From assembly GCA_902702965.1 (NCBI GenBank), contig CACRXP010000115.1:689807-753806 (forward strand): a DNA stretch of 64,000 bases. Direction: 5' to 3'. Source of the DNA: Spirometra erinaceieuropaei (lineage: Eukaryota; Platyhelminthes; Cestoda; Diphyllobothriidea; Diphyllobothriidae). The position numbers were made by a program, and so were the translations under genes. Under the pieces are notes generated by a model. That model searched no databases. It was not told the origin of the DNA and saw nothing but the letters and a program-made list of their open reading frames with translations. This document shows, piece by piece, positions 43,278 through 55,463 of this stretch. Numbering within the stretch: the first letter of the stretch is position 1; each line of letters begins with the position of its first letter.

Positions 43278-44262
43278 GAGTTTGGCTGACTGTGCTCCTC
43301 GTTCCGTGTCTTTGGCTGCCTCCGGCTTCGTTCAATGAATGCCCGCGGATAGCCATTGGCTCTGAAAAGTTCTCGGAGGAGCTTTATCTCATTCAGTTTG
43401 GCGGCTGGCGTGCTGCAATGAGTTTCTACCCGTCGGTACAGCGTGCGGACACAGCTTCGTTTGTGTTGTGGCGGGTGGTTGCTGTTGTAGCTGAGAATTT
43501 GCAGCGTGTTCGTCGGTTTTCTGTAGACCGACGTCGCACGTTCGCCATTTGGTTGGCGGCAGATGAGAACATCCAAAAATGGAAGTTTGTCCTCGACTTC
43601 CTCTTCCATCATGAACTGTAGATCGGGCATGATTGAGTTCAGTACTTCCGCATAGTAGTTGATTTTATCCTGGTCTATGATCACGAAGGTGTCATCAACG
43701 TAGCGTGCCCAAAACTTGGGTTTGTACTCCTCGAATAGTCGTCTCTCGAGTTTTTGTAGAACCGCCTCGGCAATGAGTCCGGAGATTGGTGAACCCATTG
43801 GAGTGCCCTTGATCTGCTCGTATGTGGTCCCTTCGAAGGTAAAGAATGTCTTGAGGCAGTGCCCCATGAGTTCTATGAGATCCTGAGCTGTGGGCTGGCC
43901 ATCGCCCCCGTCGTAATTTTGACTTAGCAGGTCACTGAGCGTTTCGACCGCAAGGGCCTGTGGTATGGACGTGAAGAGTGAAACGATGTCAAAAGACACC
44001 ATGCTTTCATTCGGTTCGATCGTGACTGCCCTTATTTTGTCAAGGAATTGTTCTGCTGAGTGCACCGTTGTTTGTGAGCCTGCAGTTAGGAATCTTAGCT
44101 TCTGAAATAGCCAGCTTGCAAGCCCGTATGTGGGTGTGCCTCGGAGCGAGACGATAGGACGGAGGGGAACATCTGGCTTGTGTACTTTTTGGGAGACCAT
44201 AGAATCTCGCCATAGCGGTTTCTGCGGGCTTTGCCATATACCAGTCTTTGACGGTGATGACC
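43208..44262 (-). pseudogene. PLE4 reverse transcriptase (5' truncated)
   Basis: A 330-codon frame (44,200-43,208) with all main RT motifs: FDIVSLFTSIP at residues 70-80 (motif A aspartate), KGTPMGSPISG at 131-141 (motif B), YVDD at 167-170 (catalytic box), LPFLDVLICR at 206-215 and VYRKPT at 225-230. These are Penelope-type motifs, related to telomerase RT. Upstream, 44,262-44,190 continues in another frame with MARFYGLPK, and a five-A run near 44,185 explains the shift by a single extra A. A second shift occurs near 43,280 before the endonuclease. The N-terminal part is missing through 5' truncation. Confidence 0.92.
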
Positions 44263-46536
44263 TTGTCCTTTTTTAGTCGAGGTTCATTATGTTTTGATAG
44301 AATCGTGCTAATTTGGCTTATTTATTATCCGCTTTCAGGGTAATTTAGTGTCGACTGTGATTTTTACTGGTCAACTAAGGAGAGAGGGAAAGCTTAGTTT
44401 TACTCAAAGCCTGACGAAATGATCGAGAAGACATTTCGGTTTATATGAGCAGTCAGTAAAATAGAGTTTATCTTCAGCCTGACTCCTTCCTTGACTTGGG
44501 GAAAAACAATTGTTTTTCCTTAGGCTTGATTCGAGAACAAATCCTGACTGAGCTCTTGAGCACATGTAGAATTAGAAATTTTCGGGAACAACTTTTACGT
44601 CTGCATCGAGGACACTTGACGAAATTGCTCAAAGCTTCCATCAAAACTGTTGCCTCCTAAAAAAACAAAAAAACACGCACCTTGTAATATTTCCCTTTAT
44701 ATTTTCAGAATGACTGCCTCGAATGTCGGGTGTTCATAAAATCGGCGTAAGTTCGTATTCCACGGATCGACCATCTGGATTAATTTAAGAACTGTGCGTC
44801 TAAACCGTATAATTAGCGCTCTTTGTAACGGCCAGGAAAACGCATTCATTATGTTCATTGTTTGAGAATATTTACTAAAGGCATTTAAAAAATGGGGATC
44901 AATATGGATTCAACATTTCGCTTTAAAACATTATATTTAAGATAATCTTTGTGTTCCCAATACCTACGCTTGTAAATGTTTAACGGTTTTTGCTCTCGAG
45001 CATCTTATTTGCTAATTTCTCCTTGGTTTACCATGCAGGTTATACTGCCTGCTATTTATGTTTTTTATCTGGATCAATGATAACGAACTTTGTTTGTATG
45101 TAGTACATAATTTGTAGCCCTATTATACTAAATACACTGATACATGGAATATAGTCTTAAAATGTGTACGTGTGAATATTAAAGAGCGTATGTTCTGTTT
45201 ACTTAGTCAATTCCAAAGATACATAAATTGCTCTACAAGTTTGTCAACTCACTCAACGGTCTGCCTACATTGTGGTCTCTGCAAACAGAATGACCGCCGC
45301 AGAACTTGCCTCAACTGGCATAAACTCTACTGCAGCGTCTGTGTTCATTGTGTTGTTATTCCTAACAAAAACAAAGACATTTAAGGCCCTTGTAGGTGTC
45401 ACAGCTTACGCATGGAATGTGACCTTACTTATGAAGACTGATTATGGGAACTTGCATGATAATTTTAGGCAAATATAACGCCGCGCATTTTGCCTGTTCA
45501 TTAAGCTTCCCTTGGAAAATGTTTTTTTGAGCAGAAAAAGAGCTTCATTGTTTCTGTATCACAGAAAGTTCAGCATTGCTTGGGGAAATCTACATTCCAA
45601 TATAATCAGACTGTCGTACGTTTAGTTTGCGCATGTAAACGTGTTTTCCTTTGAGAAAAGAAGGATGTAACTTTGACAATTCCGCCGAAGAAAACCCACA
45701 CACTCGAAGATTACTTTTGCCAGTCGTTAACCACGGGAGACAGGCTGTGAACAAATTGGCTCTTTTTAATAAAAACAGGATGCCTTTTCTCTTTTTCGGT
45801 CACATTTGCAATGTAAGTAATTTGTGATCCGAGGTGCGTGAGGAATTTTTTTCTTCAACTTGCCGATTCTGCTCGCGCCATCCAAGTCATCCAGCCCAGA
45901 CAGATTACTTGTCCAAACACTTGTCTGTCGATGCAGCAACCATGATACAAGGCAGATGAAAGGAGGTAATGAGACAGTTTGGTTTTCCGAGGAATTGTTG
46001 ATATTAAACGCATGGAAACGATTCAACAAATGTATGTGCTGATATGTAGTCCGAGGTCATTGTTGATCGAAGACTCGTCTTTTGCTTGATACGGCAGATT
46101 TTTGTAAACCCCTAAATTAGTTGGGGCCTGAAAATATAATGCATGAATAAACGTGCTGAGGGCTAAGCAGAAAATGTTATATCACTTTAGAAGCCCAATT
46201 TCGCCGATACTACTTATTACGACTCTGCACCCAATGCAGTAATGACTGTGTCCATGAAGCCATCGCAAAAAGCATATAAATGGTTGTTTTCAGAGCACAC
46301 ATATGGCCCCCTGTAGCGGATACAGAGTCGGCCAAACCGTAACAATATCGAAGCACTACAGTAGATAAATATTAAGAATGAATCAAGGCAACTGTTCTTT
46401 CCCCTGGTCAGTCACTCGGCATCTAGATATGCCCCCATACCTGTCGTTGGCTCTATGAAATCAGTCAGCGGTTGTTTTGAGAACTGCCTTAGTAGGGCAG
46501 GTTTAGCCGAAGGGCATATGAACGTGGCAATAATAA

Positions 46537-47095
46537 ATATCTGTGCGCAATAGCAAATGCCAACATCTACGGTGTGCGTTGGCGGATCATGTTGTCGGCA
46601 TTCGTCGCACAACTGGACCACTGACACCACCCCATTGTTTTGTGGTCAAAATCCTGTTCATTTGTGTGTGGACCAGGGGGTGCGGAGTGAAGCGCCAAGG
46701 CAAGGATCTGTCCGAGCCATCCGACTGCGGAATTCCCCGTCTCCAGTCTTCTTGACTTGGCCTTGACACCGGGCCCAGGCGGTGGAGGAGGAGAGAGTTA
46801 GGTAGCTGCTACGCAAGTCTACCCGCACTATAAACCCCTGCGCAAGTCACCATCCCTGCATCCACCGCTGCTGTTGCTGTGGGGCACACGGTGGACATCA
46901 TCGAAATCGATGGTCGAACTGTCGATTATACGCAAACTGCCTTGGTTGAAGACCCCACACCGGGCGGTGCTGCAGATGCGCTGGATCAAATGAGGAGTCA
47001 GACTGGCTCACCACACGTGTTTGCCGGGCTGTGCGGACTCTGCGTCAGCGCACAGACGCAGCCATACATGCAGGTGACGCCATGATGCATATGTA
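46537..47095 (+). repeat. Repeat G fragment replacing the end of D2
   Basis: Matches the right-arm G at 60,270-60,640: the atgccaacat block, the cgtcgca.a..tgg block, ttgtggtcaaaatcctg, ggaccagggggtg, then the cttcttgacttggcc and gggcccaggcgg core, then gtggacatcatcg.aa. The frame 46,879-47,085 (start at a non-ATG codon) covers the segment after the core and has no motif. Plus orientation. The junction with D2 is at 46,536. Confidence 0.75.
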
Positions 47096-47584
47096 GCGCT
47101 CTATGTCACGTCAGCAAAAACGCCAAATCAAATCATCAGCCGGACGACAAGATCGGAGAATGGACTAGTGCAAGCGAAACGAAGAAAAAAAAGGCTGACA
47201 GTCGGAACTCGATCCCATGCCAAACCGACTCATTATTTGCAATTACCTCGAGGACTTAAGAATGTTAACTTAGATGGCTCGCCGATGATGAGGCAATCCA
47301 GTTTTTTCATTACTGTTCCGGTGTTTCTCATATGGCCTTCTCACCAACCTGAGGTTAGAGAATCGTCCGAATGTAGACTGGTGAATGTGAACTCGAAGCT
47401 GGTGGGCGTGCGGTGCGCTTAGTCAGACGGTTTAGCCTCGAGAATCACTCTGCGGGATTTCACTCTTGGTTGCCTTGACACTGTGGTGCTATCGATGTTT
47501 GATGTGGGAGACAGGAGATTGCGAGAGATACATTGCGCATGTCTGCTTTGCCACAAAGAAATTCATCAGCAAATCATTAGATTA
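47096..47584. other. Unassigned sequence in inverted-repeat spacer
   Basis: No supported gene. The 84-codon frame at 47,168-47,422 has no recognised motif. Confidence 0.4.
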
Positions 47585-48524
47585 CAGAAGGTAAGGTAAC
47601 TCATGAAATGTCGACCGAAATTCTGAAATGCCTTTTCGTTTGAAAAAAATTAGGTAGGGTGGCAAAACTAGTCGTTGCGCGGCATACTTCTATAATAATT
47701 TAGTTATATCCGGATGCCGGCTTTTGAAAACTTCTTTCCGGTCGACTGCAAAAACTATACTCCGTAAAGAATGAATACTTGCGTATCATGCATTTTTTGT
47801 GATTTTCGATGCCTTCAAATATGCAATTATATTTTACAGAAAATGTGCATAAATATATTCATTTTGTTTGCTAATTAGGTGAAAAATACGTCTTCTTTTA
47901 TCTTTATCTTAGAACGAAGGGCGTTATTCGGTTTTAAAAACCATTTTAATCGAACCTGCCATGACACTTGCACACAGAATTTCCAAACTACAAGCCGTTC
48001 GTTTCCGCATACAGAAACCTATTCACATCTCTACTGAATTAAGAGGAAACATAAGGGAACTCTAAAATTAAGCAGTGAATTTGAGCCATATTGCTGACTT
48101 TACGAGCCACATTCGCAATTAGAGTGACATGACGTTAACTGAACTGCAATTTCACGTTATAAAAAAATCTCACAATTACAAAACAGCTTATGTCCTTTCT
48201 TTGAGTATACAATTGAAAAGAAACGCATTTTTCACCGAAAGAATATTTTTATTCATGTTTTCTATGAACTATAATTGCATTTTTAAGGACATACAAAATC
48301 GATGAGAAAAATGCGTGCTCAGTAAGTATTCATTTTTACAGAGTGCTGCTTTTGCATGCAGCCGAGAAGGTGTCCTTTCGAATGCCGATACCTTAAAGTC
48401 ATTGAATCATCACAGAATTATGCTGCTTAATAATCAATTTTGCAACACCACTTAATTAATCTTTTCAAAACCAAAGAGCCTTTCAGAATTTCGGTTGACA
48501 TTTTATGATGAAGGTCACCTACTG
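47585..48524. mobile_element. Foldback MITE E1 with TA target duplication
   Basis: 940 bp beginning CAGAAGGTAAGGTAACTCAT and ending with the complement of CAGTAGGTGACCTTCATCAT, with TA directly on each side (47,583-47,584 and 48,525-48,526). Inverted homology continues inward (tcgaccgaaattctgaaatg on the left against cagaatttcggttgac on the right, then the gcaaaa and ataattta/taattat blocks). The inverted repeats probably extend several hundred bases, as in E2. There is no coding capacity. CAG ends with TA duplication point to a Tc1/mariner-type transposase supplied in trans. Confidence 0.85.
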
Positions 48525-48750
48525 TATTGACATATGCAATGGAATAGCCGGTAGGCGTTTACGCTTACGAGTGGCAAACTGCCAGGCTAACAACGTTTGA
48601 CTGCGATGCAAATCGAAGATTCTAATTTGCTTTCTGCAATCCGGATGTGACCAGTGCTAACTAGAGCTGCAACTACGGAATCAGCAAGACCTGGTACTGC
48701 ATGTCAATAATCAAAAAAATCGTCTTTTTTATCTTTTTAATGATTTTCAG

Positions 48751-49091
48751 TTGCTGTGGGCTAAGCAGGTTCCTGCGTCGGCTGCACGACCACATCCCCA
48801 AGAAAAGCTCAGTCGCCTGCATTGCCCATCTAAGTGAATATCTCATTCCGCGGCTGGTATTAATTGAAGACGTGCTGTGATTGCGTGTGTCTTACTGTCC
48901 CCTTAAATTACTCGGACTCCCCAGTCGGGTGCATCACCATCGGGTGCAGATTACAGATAATTAGCCCAAAGCGGCATGTCCGCCACGACTATCAGAGTCA
49001 GATGACGGCCAGCGATTTGTCACTGCCGAGCGTTTTGCAAATTAAGGATGATTTCACTCAGGAGGGATGGCTAGACGACGATTCCGATTGA
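48751..49091 (+). CDS. Possible two-exon terminal coding remnant in the spacer
   Basis: Exon 48,751-48,856 is preceded by a strong pyrimidine-rich acceptor (ttttttatctttttaatgattttcag). It reads CGLSRFLRRLHDHIPKKSS then ACIAHLSEYLIPRL. A GTATTA donor-like site follows, then a 100 bp candidate intron ending gcagattacag. Exon 48,957-49,091 continues in the same phase: IISPKRHVRHDYQSQ, then LSLPSVLQIKDDFTQEGWLD and DDSD before TGA. Both pieces are single copy in the window and protein-like in composition. No family was recognised and no upstream exon was found beyond MITE E1. This is a hypothesis based on splice signals and phase only. Confidence 0.3.
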
Positions 49092-51825
49092 ATATACCTT
49101 GTGTAAGACTGAAGTTACCTGGGCTCACCGCGCTGTTGTATAAACATGCTCGTACTCGTATGACTTGTGTTGAAACGTCGAGAACGCCACTGCCTATGAT
49201 GGGATGTCCCTGTCTGGTGTAGCGTTATCAGCTAATGACTCCTAATTGCTAGTCGCAAGAGGAGCCGCTAATGAGCTTTTAAATCACATTTTGCTGAATT
49301 AGTGGGGGAAAAGGAATGGCTATCCGAAATCGAGATAAATAGGAACACGTCATCGGCGTCTGACTGCATTTTCTTGATCTCAGATAACCGCCAAGAGCGC
49401 GTAATTAAAAAGGGATAACTCGAGTTGGTGATTAGCTAAATCAGATTACGAATTCAGTAGCGCCCATCGAGACCACCACTTAGTACTGGTCGGTGACTGC
49501 TTGTAAGTCGGGGTTAGACACCAGTGCTTTTGTATCTGTTGCGAAAAAAATAGTTTTTTGTTGTATACATCGCTTGGCAGATTAAGTGCGTCCTTGACTG
49601 TCTAATAAAACATAAAATACAATTGTCATAATTTAACACGCAAATTCCACCTGAATGAACACTCCCATTCAGGGCCGTTATGAATTGCTACCGGAGTCTA
49701 ACAACGTGAGGCATGCTAGGCGAGGAACTAACTTACATTCTGGTAAGTTGGGGTGCTTGTAGTAGGACATTTGATTCTGGAGGTCGCGCGTTTACCCTGA
49801 CTGTCGTTTTTGGTAGCATGTGCCGATTAAAGCATATAAGTTTCAATAAAACAGTCTGGGAAACCTGCAAAGACTGATTATCCTGACCTACTGTTGTTGC
49901 TGTAGTCCACTTTGAAGTCAACATGCATTGTCAATGGCTCAATTACGTCTGTGATAATGCCTAATCACGGTCGGCCTATGATGAACCAACATTTAGTAGT
50001 TAAATACTTTTCCATAATCAACTGCTGCTGTTTATGAGTTATCGAAATGACCTTAATTGCTTTGGACTCTATGAAATGATTAGCAATTTTCTACAAGTCG
50101 CGATACTTTGGCCAGAATCACATCATAGCTATTGGTGTCAGCTGCAATCTTGACTGCCGTTGATTAGGAGTTTTCGAAGAAATTTTTTTACCAAATACAT
50201 TTGTATTAAATAGTTTCCAAGTCTCCATAAATGCGGTTTGTGCGAAATGCAACCACCAAAATGTCCGTGCGTGCGTGCGTGCTTTACGTACATTGACTAC
50301 TCAGATTTCTGTTTGCATGCTAACACTGCGATAAATAAGTACGTGACTGGTTTTATCTCAGATAGCAGATATAAAATACGTAGGGCTGACTCAGGTTGTA
50401 GGCCTATTTCATATGGTGCAGTTGGTAACTTAGTACATGAAATATGACTAATCCAACGAAAAAATAATTTACTTGAACCTGCTCTAAACATGTATGACAA
50501 ACTACCAAATTTACATTTGCAAACTCCAGATAAATGAACATACGAAATTAGTATCATAAATACCATTTCATTGCTCAAAAAATATTTCATTTAGATTATT
50601 ATAAATTTTGAAAATACGACAATTATATAAAATGAGGAGATTCAAATTCTACAAGTAGATATTGCTGGACTATGCTAATAACTAAATCAATAAAGTGATA
50701 CTGACAAAGTAAATTTTATAAATGAATAATAAATATTACAAGTACCATTTCGCTGATTAAAAAATGTTTTCATAAGATCTTGCATGATCATGCACAAAAA
50801 CAACTAAGCAAAGTAGTATCCGCAAAGTAACAAAGTACTCTCGGAAATTAGGATAACATGAAGTCTGACACGAATCTTAGTGCATAATATCCGATCGTGT
50901 GTTTTCATATCACTTTGAGCACAATAGATGCAATTTCCATCTTTATATTTTCCCATATGCGGTTAATTAAGTTAAAGGGTACTTTTTAATTTTGCGCTTA
51001 ATAATACCATAGGCATGGGGAGCGTCATCGTGCCGAACATTGACAGGCCGTCACAGATAATTTAAGTTAAATACAATTGGCAGATGCAATCGGAGGCGTG
51101 TTAACTGTTGTGAACCGGGAGTTTAGTAGCAGTTTTTGTTGAGGACGAATTAAACTAAGGTTCAGATGATCCTTTACAAAGAAGTTAATCTACAAAATTT
51201 TTCGATGTCTCAGTTAACTTTCAACAAAGATCAATTCTTCATCATATAATTATCAACACCTCCAAAATAAGATAATTAAAGATAATTCCCTAAATTCTGA
51301 CTGCTTGCAAATTCTTTTCATGTAGATGATTAAGTAAGTTACATTTGAGGAGCAAAACAAGAGTTACATTTTTTTATCCAAAAGACGAACGTCCACGAAA
51401 ACATCATTGATGGAGGATCTTTTAATTAAATGAAAAAACTTTTTACAATAAGTTACCTACTTGGTAAAATGTTTCAGTACTATATTTTGTCGGCAGAATC
51501 ACATGTCTTTTGACTTTTCTGTGATTATATCAAAAATTGGCACGCTTGGACGTTTTGGATACTGAAACCTGTTGACAAGGTTTTTGCTGCAGCCCGGAAA
51601 CTGGCTTTTAGTTCTGCGTTGCAGCCATTCGCGCCGTCTTTGTTTACTGCAAGCACCCATTATGAGAAATAAACGCAAATGAGAGTAATCATATGAGTAC
51701 CAAAATACTGTTCAAACTGTTAACAATTTGCCAGTTTCATTAATAAATTACGTGTATGCGGACAATAGCCCTCACAAAAAGCCTCTTTTCACACGTTCAG
51801 GATGTGAACGCACTATTCGGTGATA
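49092..51825. other. Spacer of the large inverted repeat, no gene seen
   Basis: AT-rich unique-looking sequence. Short frames at 49,733-49,924, 50,238-50,447 and 50,297-50,590 overlap or lack motifs. A small gtgc run is at 50,265-50,281. An aataaa at about 49,602 could serve the 48.75-49.09 kb remnant. No match to either arm was seen. Confidence 0.45.
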
Positions 51826-54800
51826 GTATTCATGACGATATATCGTAGATTATTAGAAACTGGCAGAAAACTTCCATATCGCATAGCAACGAAGTATAAA
51901 ATGTGTTTTCTATTCAGCTGAGTATAAAACGCGACTTTGCCCAGGATGTATCCTGCAACCGTGTTTTATCAATATGCTTGAAATTGCTTCTAGGCAAAAC
52001 ATCAGACTCCTACAGGAGGGAGAAGTTTGCGGGTGCTTGTCAGAGTCTTCTGACCACTCGGTCCTCTACAGGTTAGCTTCTGCTGCGCTGGACCCACTTT
52101 TAGTTGCCGTGGCAACCAAAAGCGAGACTTCGATGAATAATGACCTCGGACTGCATAACACTACATACAACATTTGTAAAAACATCTTTTCTGCGTTTAA
52201 TATTTAGCGATTCCTCGGAGAAAACAAAGTCTCTCAATACCTCCTTTGATATGTATTGTAGCTTGGGTGCTGAATCGACTGACATTTGTTTGGGCAAACG
52301 ATCTGGCCGGGTTGGATGGCTTGAATGTTGCGAGAAGAGTCGGTACGTTTGAATAACACAAAGTTCCCCGTGGATGTTATTGCTGCACTTCGGAGCAAAA
52401 ATTACTTACAATTGAAAATGTGACCGAAAAAGAGATAACGCATCCTGTTTTGTAAAAAAAAGCCGATTTCTTCACAGCCTGTCTCCCGTGGTTAACGACT
52501 GGCAAACAGTAATCTTCAAATGTGGGAAATCTATTCGGTGAAATTGTCAAACGTGCATTATTCTCTTCTCAGTGAACACGTTTAGATGAGCAAACTAAGC
52601 GTAGGACTGCGTGAGTATATTGTAATGTAGATTCCCCCTAGCAGTGATGAACGTGCTGCTATATAGAAATACTTAGGCACTAATTCAGTTCAAAAAGACT
52701 TTCCAGGAGAGGCTTAGCGAACTAACAAAACGCGCAACTGTGTAGTTTCTAAACGCATCATAATAGTTCCCATTATAAGGATTTATAAGTAAAGTCACAT
52801 TTCATGCGTAAACTGTGAAACCTACAGTGGTCCTAATTATTCTTTTTAGCTAGGAATAAAGACCAAAATAACACAGATAGGGCAGAAAAGCTTAAGGCAG
52901 TTCAGGCAAGTTCTGCTTGAATAGACCACAATGCAGGCAGACCGGTGAGTGAGCTGACTAAATAAACAAAGCAAACACCATATAATGTCCACACTTACAT
53001 ATTTTACGACTATTGTCCACGTAGCCCTATATTCTGCTTAATCGGCTAAAAATGTTGGACTACATACAAGTAAAGTTCATTAGCGTTGATCCAGATAAAA
53101 ACATTAACAGCAGACAGTATAACCTAGTGCAAAAGACTACGAAATGAGCGAATGTAATATTTAAAAACGGGAAAACTGTTGAGCATTTACAATCATGGGT
53201 ATTGGGAACAAAAGATTATCCGGAAAGTAATGCTATATTGCGAAATGCCGAACCCCTACTAAGCCCTATCTTCCGTAAATATCTTTATTAAATATTCCCA
53301 AACTAAGAACAGAATGAATGCGTTTTCTGGACCGTTACAAAGAGCGCTAATTATAAAGTTAAGGCACAAAATTCTTAAATCAATCCCGATGGTCGCTCTG
53401 TAGAATGGCCCGAACTTTTTAACACTTTACATAAGAGACAGTGATTATGAAAATATAAAGTGCACTATTACACGTTGCGTGTTTTGTTGTTCTTATAAAA
53501 AGCAATAGTTTTGATGGAAGGTTTGAAGGATTTTGGGAAGTGGCCACGATGCAGAAGTAAATGTTGCTTTACAAAATTTATAATTCTACAGGTGCTCAGT
53601 AGCGCAGCGAGGACTTCTTCTCGAATCACGTCTAAACAAAAGAACAAATCTTTTTCCCCAAGTCAAGGAAGGAGTCAGGCTGAAAATAAACTCTATTTTA
53701 CTGGCTGCTTATCTAAACCAAAAAGTGGTCTCGATCAATTCGTCAGGCTTCAAGTAAAAGGAAATTCTTCACCTGTCCTTATTAGAAAGTAGGACTCACA
53801 GTCGACGCTTAATTGCGCTAAAATCACGAAGAAATAAGCTAAATTAGCACCATTCAATCGAAGCAAAATGAACCTATTTATTGTCTAGTAAGATAAAGTA
53901 ACTTTTTATGACATCTGACGAAAAAAATTATTTAAGAATCTGCTCTGCTGCCTTTTTTTCCCTCTTCTACGTGCAAAAAGCATTTAGCAATATATAATAC
54001 TCACTATGCTGGCTTAGCACGATTGCCTTAGAAATGCAAAGTAAACTGGCGGAATTAGTGATTTACTTTCAATTTTTTTTGGTAAGTAGCTAAGCGCTCA
54101 GGCGTGAGCAGTTTTTAAATTAGAAAAAGCAGAGCTTAAATATGTGTATGTCGCTTCCGTCTGCATTGCCAAGTAAATCGCGTCCGCTAGGTGCTGGCTG
54201 TCGGTTTTTCTTCAGACACTTTCTTTGCAATTTAAAAGGCCGACAACATGTTTTTTTTACTTTAGCAGTGAAAAGTATTTTCCAACATTTGGAAAAAGGA
54301 CACACAGCTATTTGGAAAATAACGCACAACGTCGGGCCTCTGAGCGGTCTTACCCAGCGTCTACTTGCTTATAAATAGAAAGTTGCCAGTATAACGCAGG
54401 ATACGTGTTCCAAAAAAAGAGTTAAGAATAAGGATATTAGATTAGTGGAAGGGTAGTTTTGAATTTTCGCCTTTTTGCATTTACACCCGAATTCGTTATC
54501 TGATAATTGCTAGACATGACCTCCCTTCCTAACAAATTAAGTTTGATCTCTGCGATAATTTAGTTGCGTGTGTATGCGCGTTTCAAAGTAATCCGCTTCA
54601 GGAGAATAATTAATCAAGATTGATCTTGAAGTTTGGTAAAATATTTGTTTTCCAAAACAGACCCCAGTTTCAGGCGGTGAGCACTTTTTTCATCACGTGC
54701 TGGCTGATGTACTATTCGTTTTGCTAAATAGTCGTCCTCTACCTGCGTTTGCTAAAAATCGTAATTCTGAATTCTGACCGACAGGAACAGACTACTAGCA

Positions 54801-55000
54801 GGTTGTCTTAAAATAACTTGATGAGTCGTTTACTTATCGAACATCCATTACGGAAAATATAATTGTTAACTGCTATTGTATTAGTGTTCTACTTCTGCCA
54901 GAGAATTAATGTAGGTTTAAAGATAGTAACTGAGCGCAGTAGGCATCTGGGAAATATTTCGTTGAGAAAAAAATGTGTTGTTCATGTGCCTCGCCTCGTG
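51826..55000 (-). repeat. Repeat D, copy D3 (inverted)
   Basis: Reverse-complement copy of D1/D2, complete at both known ends. It has the hairpin end cactattcggtgatagt near 51,815-51,835 and the left-end block gtgttgttcatgtgcc near 54,980. It keeps the uninterrupted PLE4 target site as aaaatgaacctatttattgtc near 53,870. It is the most diverged of the three D copies. The plus-strand frames 53,511-53,792 and 54,142-54,378 are not conserved in D1/D2 on the corresponding strand beyond short blocks. Confidence 0.9.
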
Positions 55001-55002
55001 GG

Positions 55003-55425
55003 CAAACTCATGACACCTCAACAGAAATTACAGAGTGAGTTTCCGTTTTGAAAAGATTAATTAATTTAGGTTGTAAAACCAGTCTGCGTGCAGTATAATT
55101 CCATAATAATCCAATTGCCCAGGACGCCGCCTATTAAAGGAACTTTTTTGGCTGCATCAGAAAACCATGCTCTGTAAAAAAGGACTACGCCAGTAGCATG
55201 CACGTTTTCATTAATTATTGATGTCCTTAAATATTCAATTAGGTTTCATAGAAAACATGCACAGAAATATTCATTATTTTGCATTGTCCGATTATTTAAT
55301 ACCGTGAAATGGCTCTTCATAAAACGTCATGTATCTGCATTTACCGACGTAGCTTGTAAATTTAACAATGTGGCTCAAATCCACTGCTTAATTTAATGAA
55401 CCATATATAATAAAATGTGTTGTTC
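55003..55425. mobile_element. Half copy of MITE E in the right arm
   Basis: Begins gcaaactcatgacacctcaac (terminal block of E without its outermost bases) and runs through ttttcattaattattgatg and catagaaaacatgcac to the middle of E (ggctcaaatccactgcttaatt). Only one of the two inverted halves is present. It is flanked by similar versions of ttgttc.tgtg.ct (near 54,978 and 55,425), as if inserted with a short duplication or produced by a rearrangement. D2 lacks it. Confidence 0.65.
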
Positions 55426-55463
55426 GTGTGTCTTCTTTTGCAGGCGTTCTCTTTGCACACCAA

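Larger units (their letters stand above)
42565..44279 (-). mobile_element. Penelope-like element PLE4 with 12 bp target duplication
   Basis: A minus-strand element of 1,715 bp. It is flanked by aggttcattatg at 42,553-42,564 and again at 44,280-44,291, and D1 and D3 have a single copy at the same place. The element holds most of the RT, the GIY-YIG domain, a hammerhead-like motif and an AATAAA near its 3' end (complement of tttatt at about 42,588). The 5' end is truncated inside the RT N-terminal region, so it cannot move by itself. It is the best preserved PLE in the window, with two frameshifts and no other obvious disruption in the RT core. Confidence 0.95.
34623..46536 (+). repeat. Large inverted repeat, left arm
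   Basis: Modules in order: block a (34,623-36,000), LINE2 and repeat G (36,000-38,235), PLE2 (38,340-39,530), family-3 PLE-like fragment (39,540-39,945), MITE F1 (39,953-40,923), GC-rich block (40,924-41,290), repeat D2 (41,395-46,536). The right arm (51,826-62,706) holds the same modules in reverse order and orientation. Identity by eye is about 93-97 percent over 34.6-38.3 kb but nearer 80 percent in F and D, so the arms are unevenly diverged. The arm is longer because of a 1.7 kb PLE insertion and about 1.1 kb of LINE RT missing from the other arm. Confidence 0.85.
41395..46536 (+). repeat. Repeat D, copy D2, split by a PLE
   Basis: Two pieces, 41,395-42,564 and 44,280-46,536, are together colinear with D1 and interrupted only by PLE4. 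By eye D2 is about 92 percent like D1 but only about 82 percent like its mirror partner D3. The right end is cut at 46,536, where repeat G begins, about 345 bp before the D1/D3 right end. Frames such as 45,172-45,384 (cysteine-rich) are not open in D1 or D3. Confidence 0.9.

Noticed and set aside
45172..45384. Cysteine-rich frame in D2 as a zinc-binding protein
   Set aside because: The corresponding regions of D1 and D3 are interrupted or frame-shifted, so the cysteines are not conserved.
49130..49180. Another hammerhead-like PLE 3' end (gttgaaacgtcgag)
   Set aside because: There is GAAACGTC but no CTGANGA core or stem upstream.
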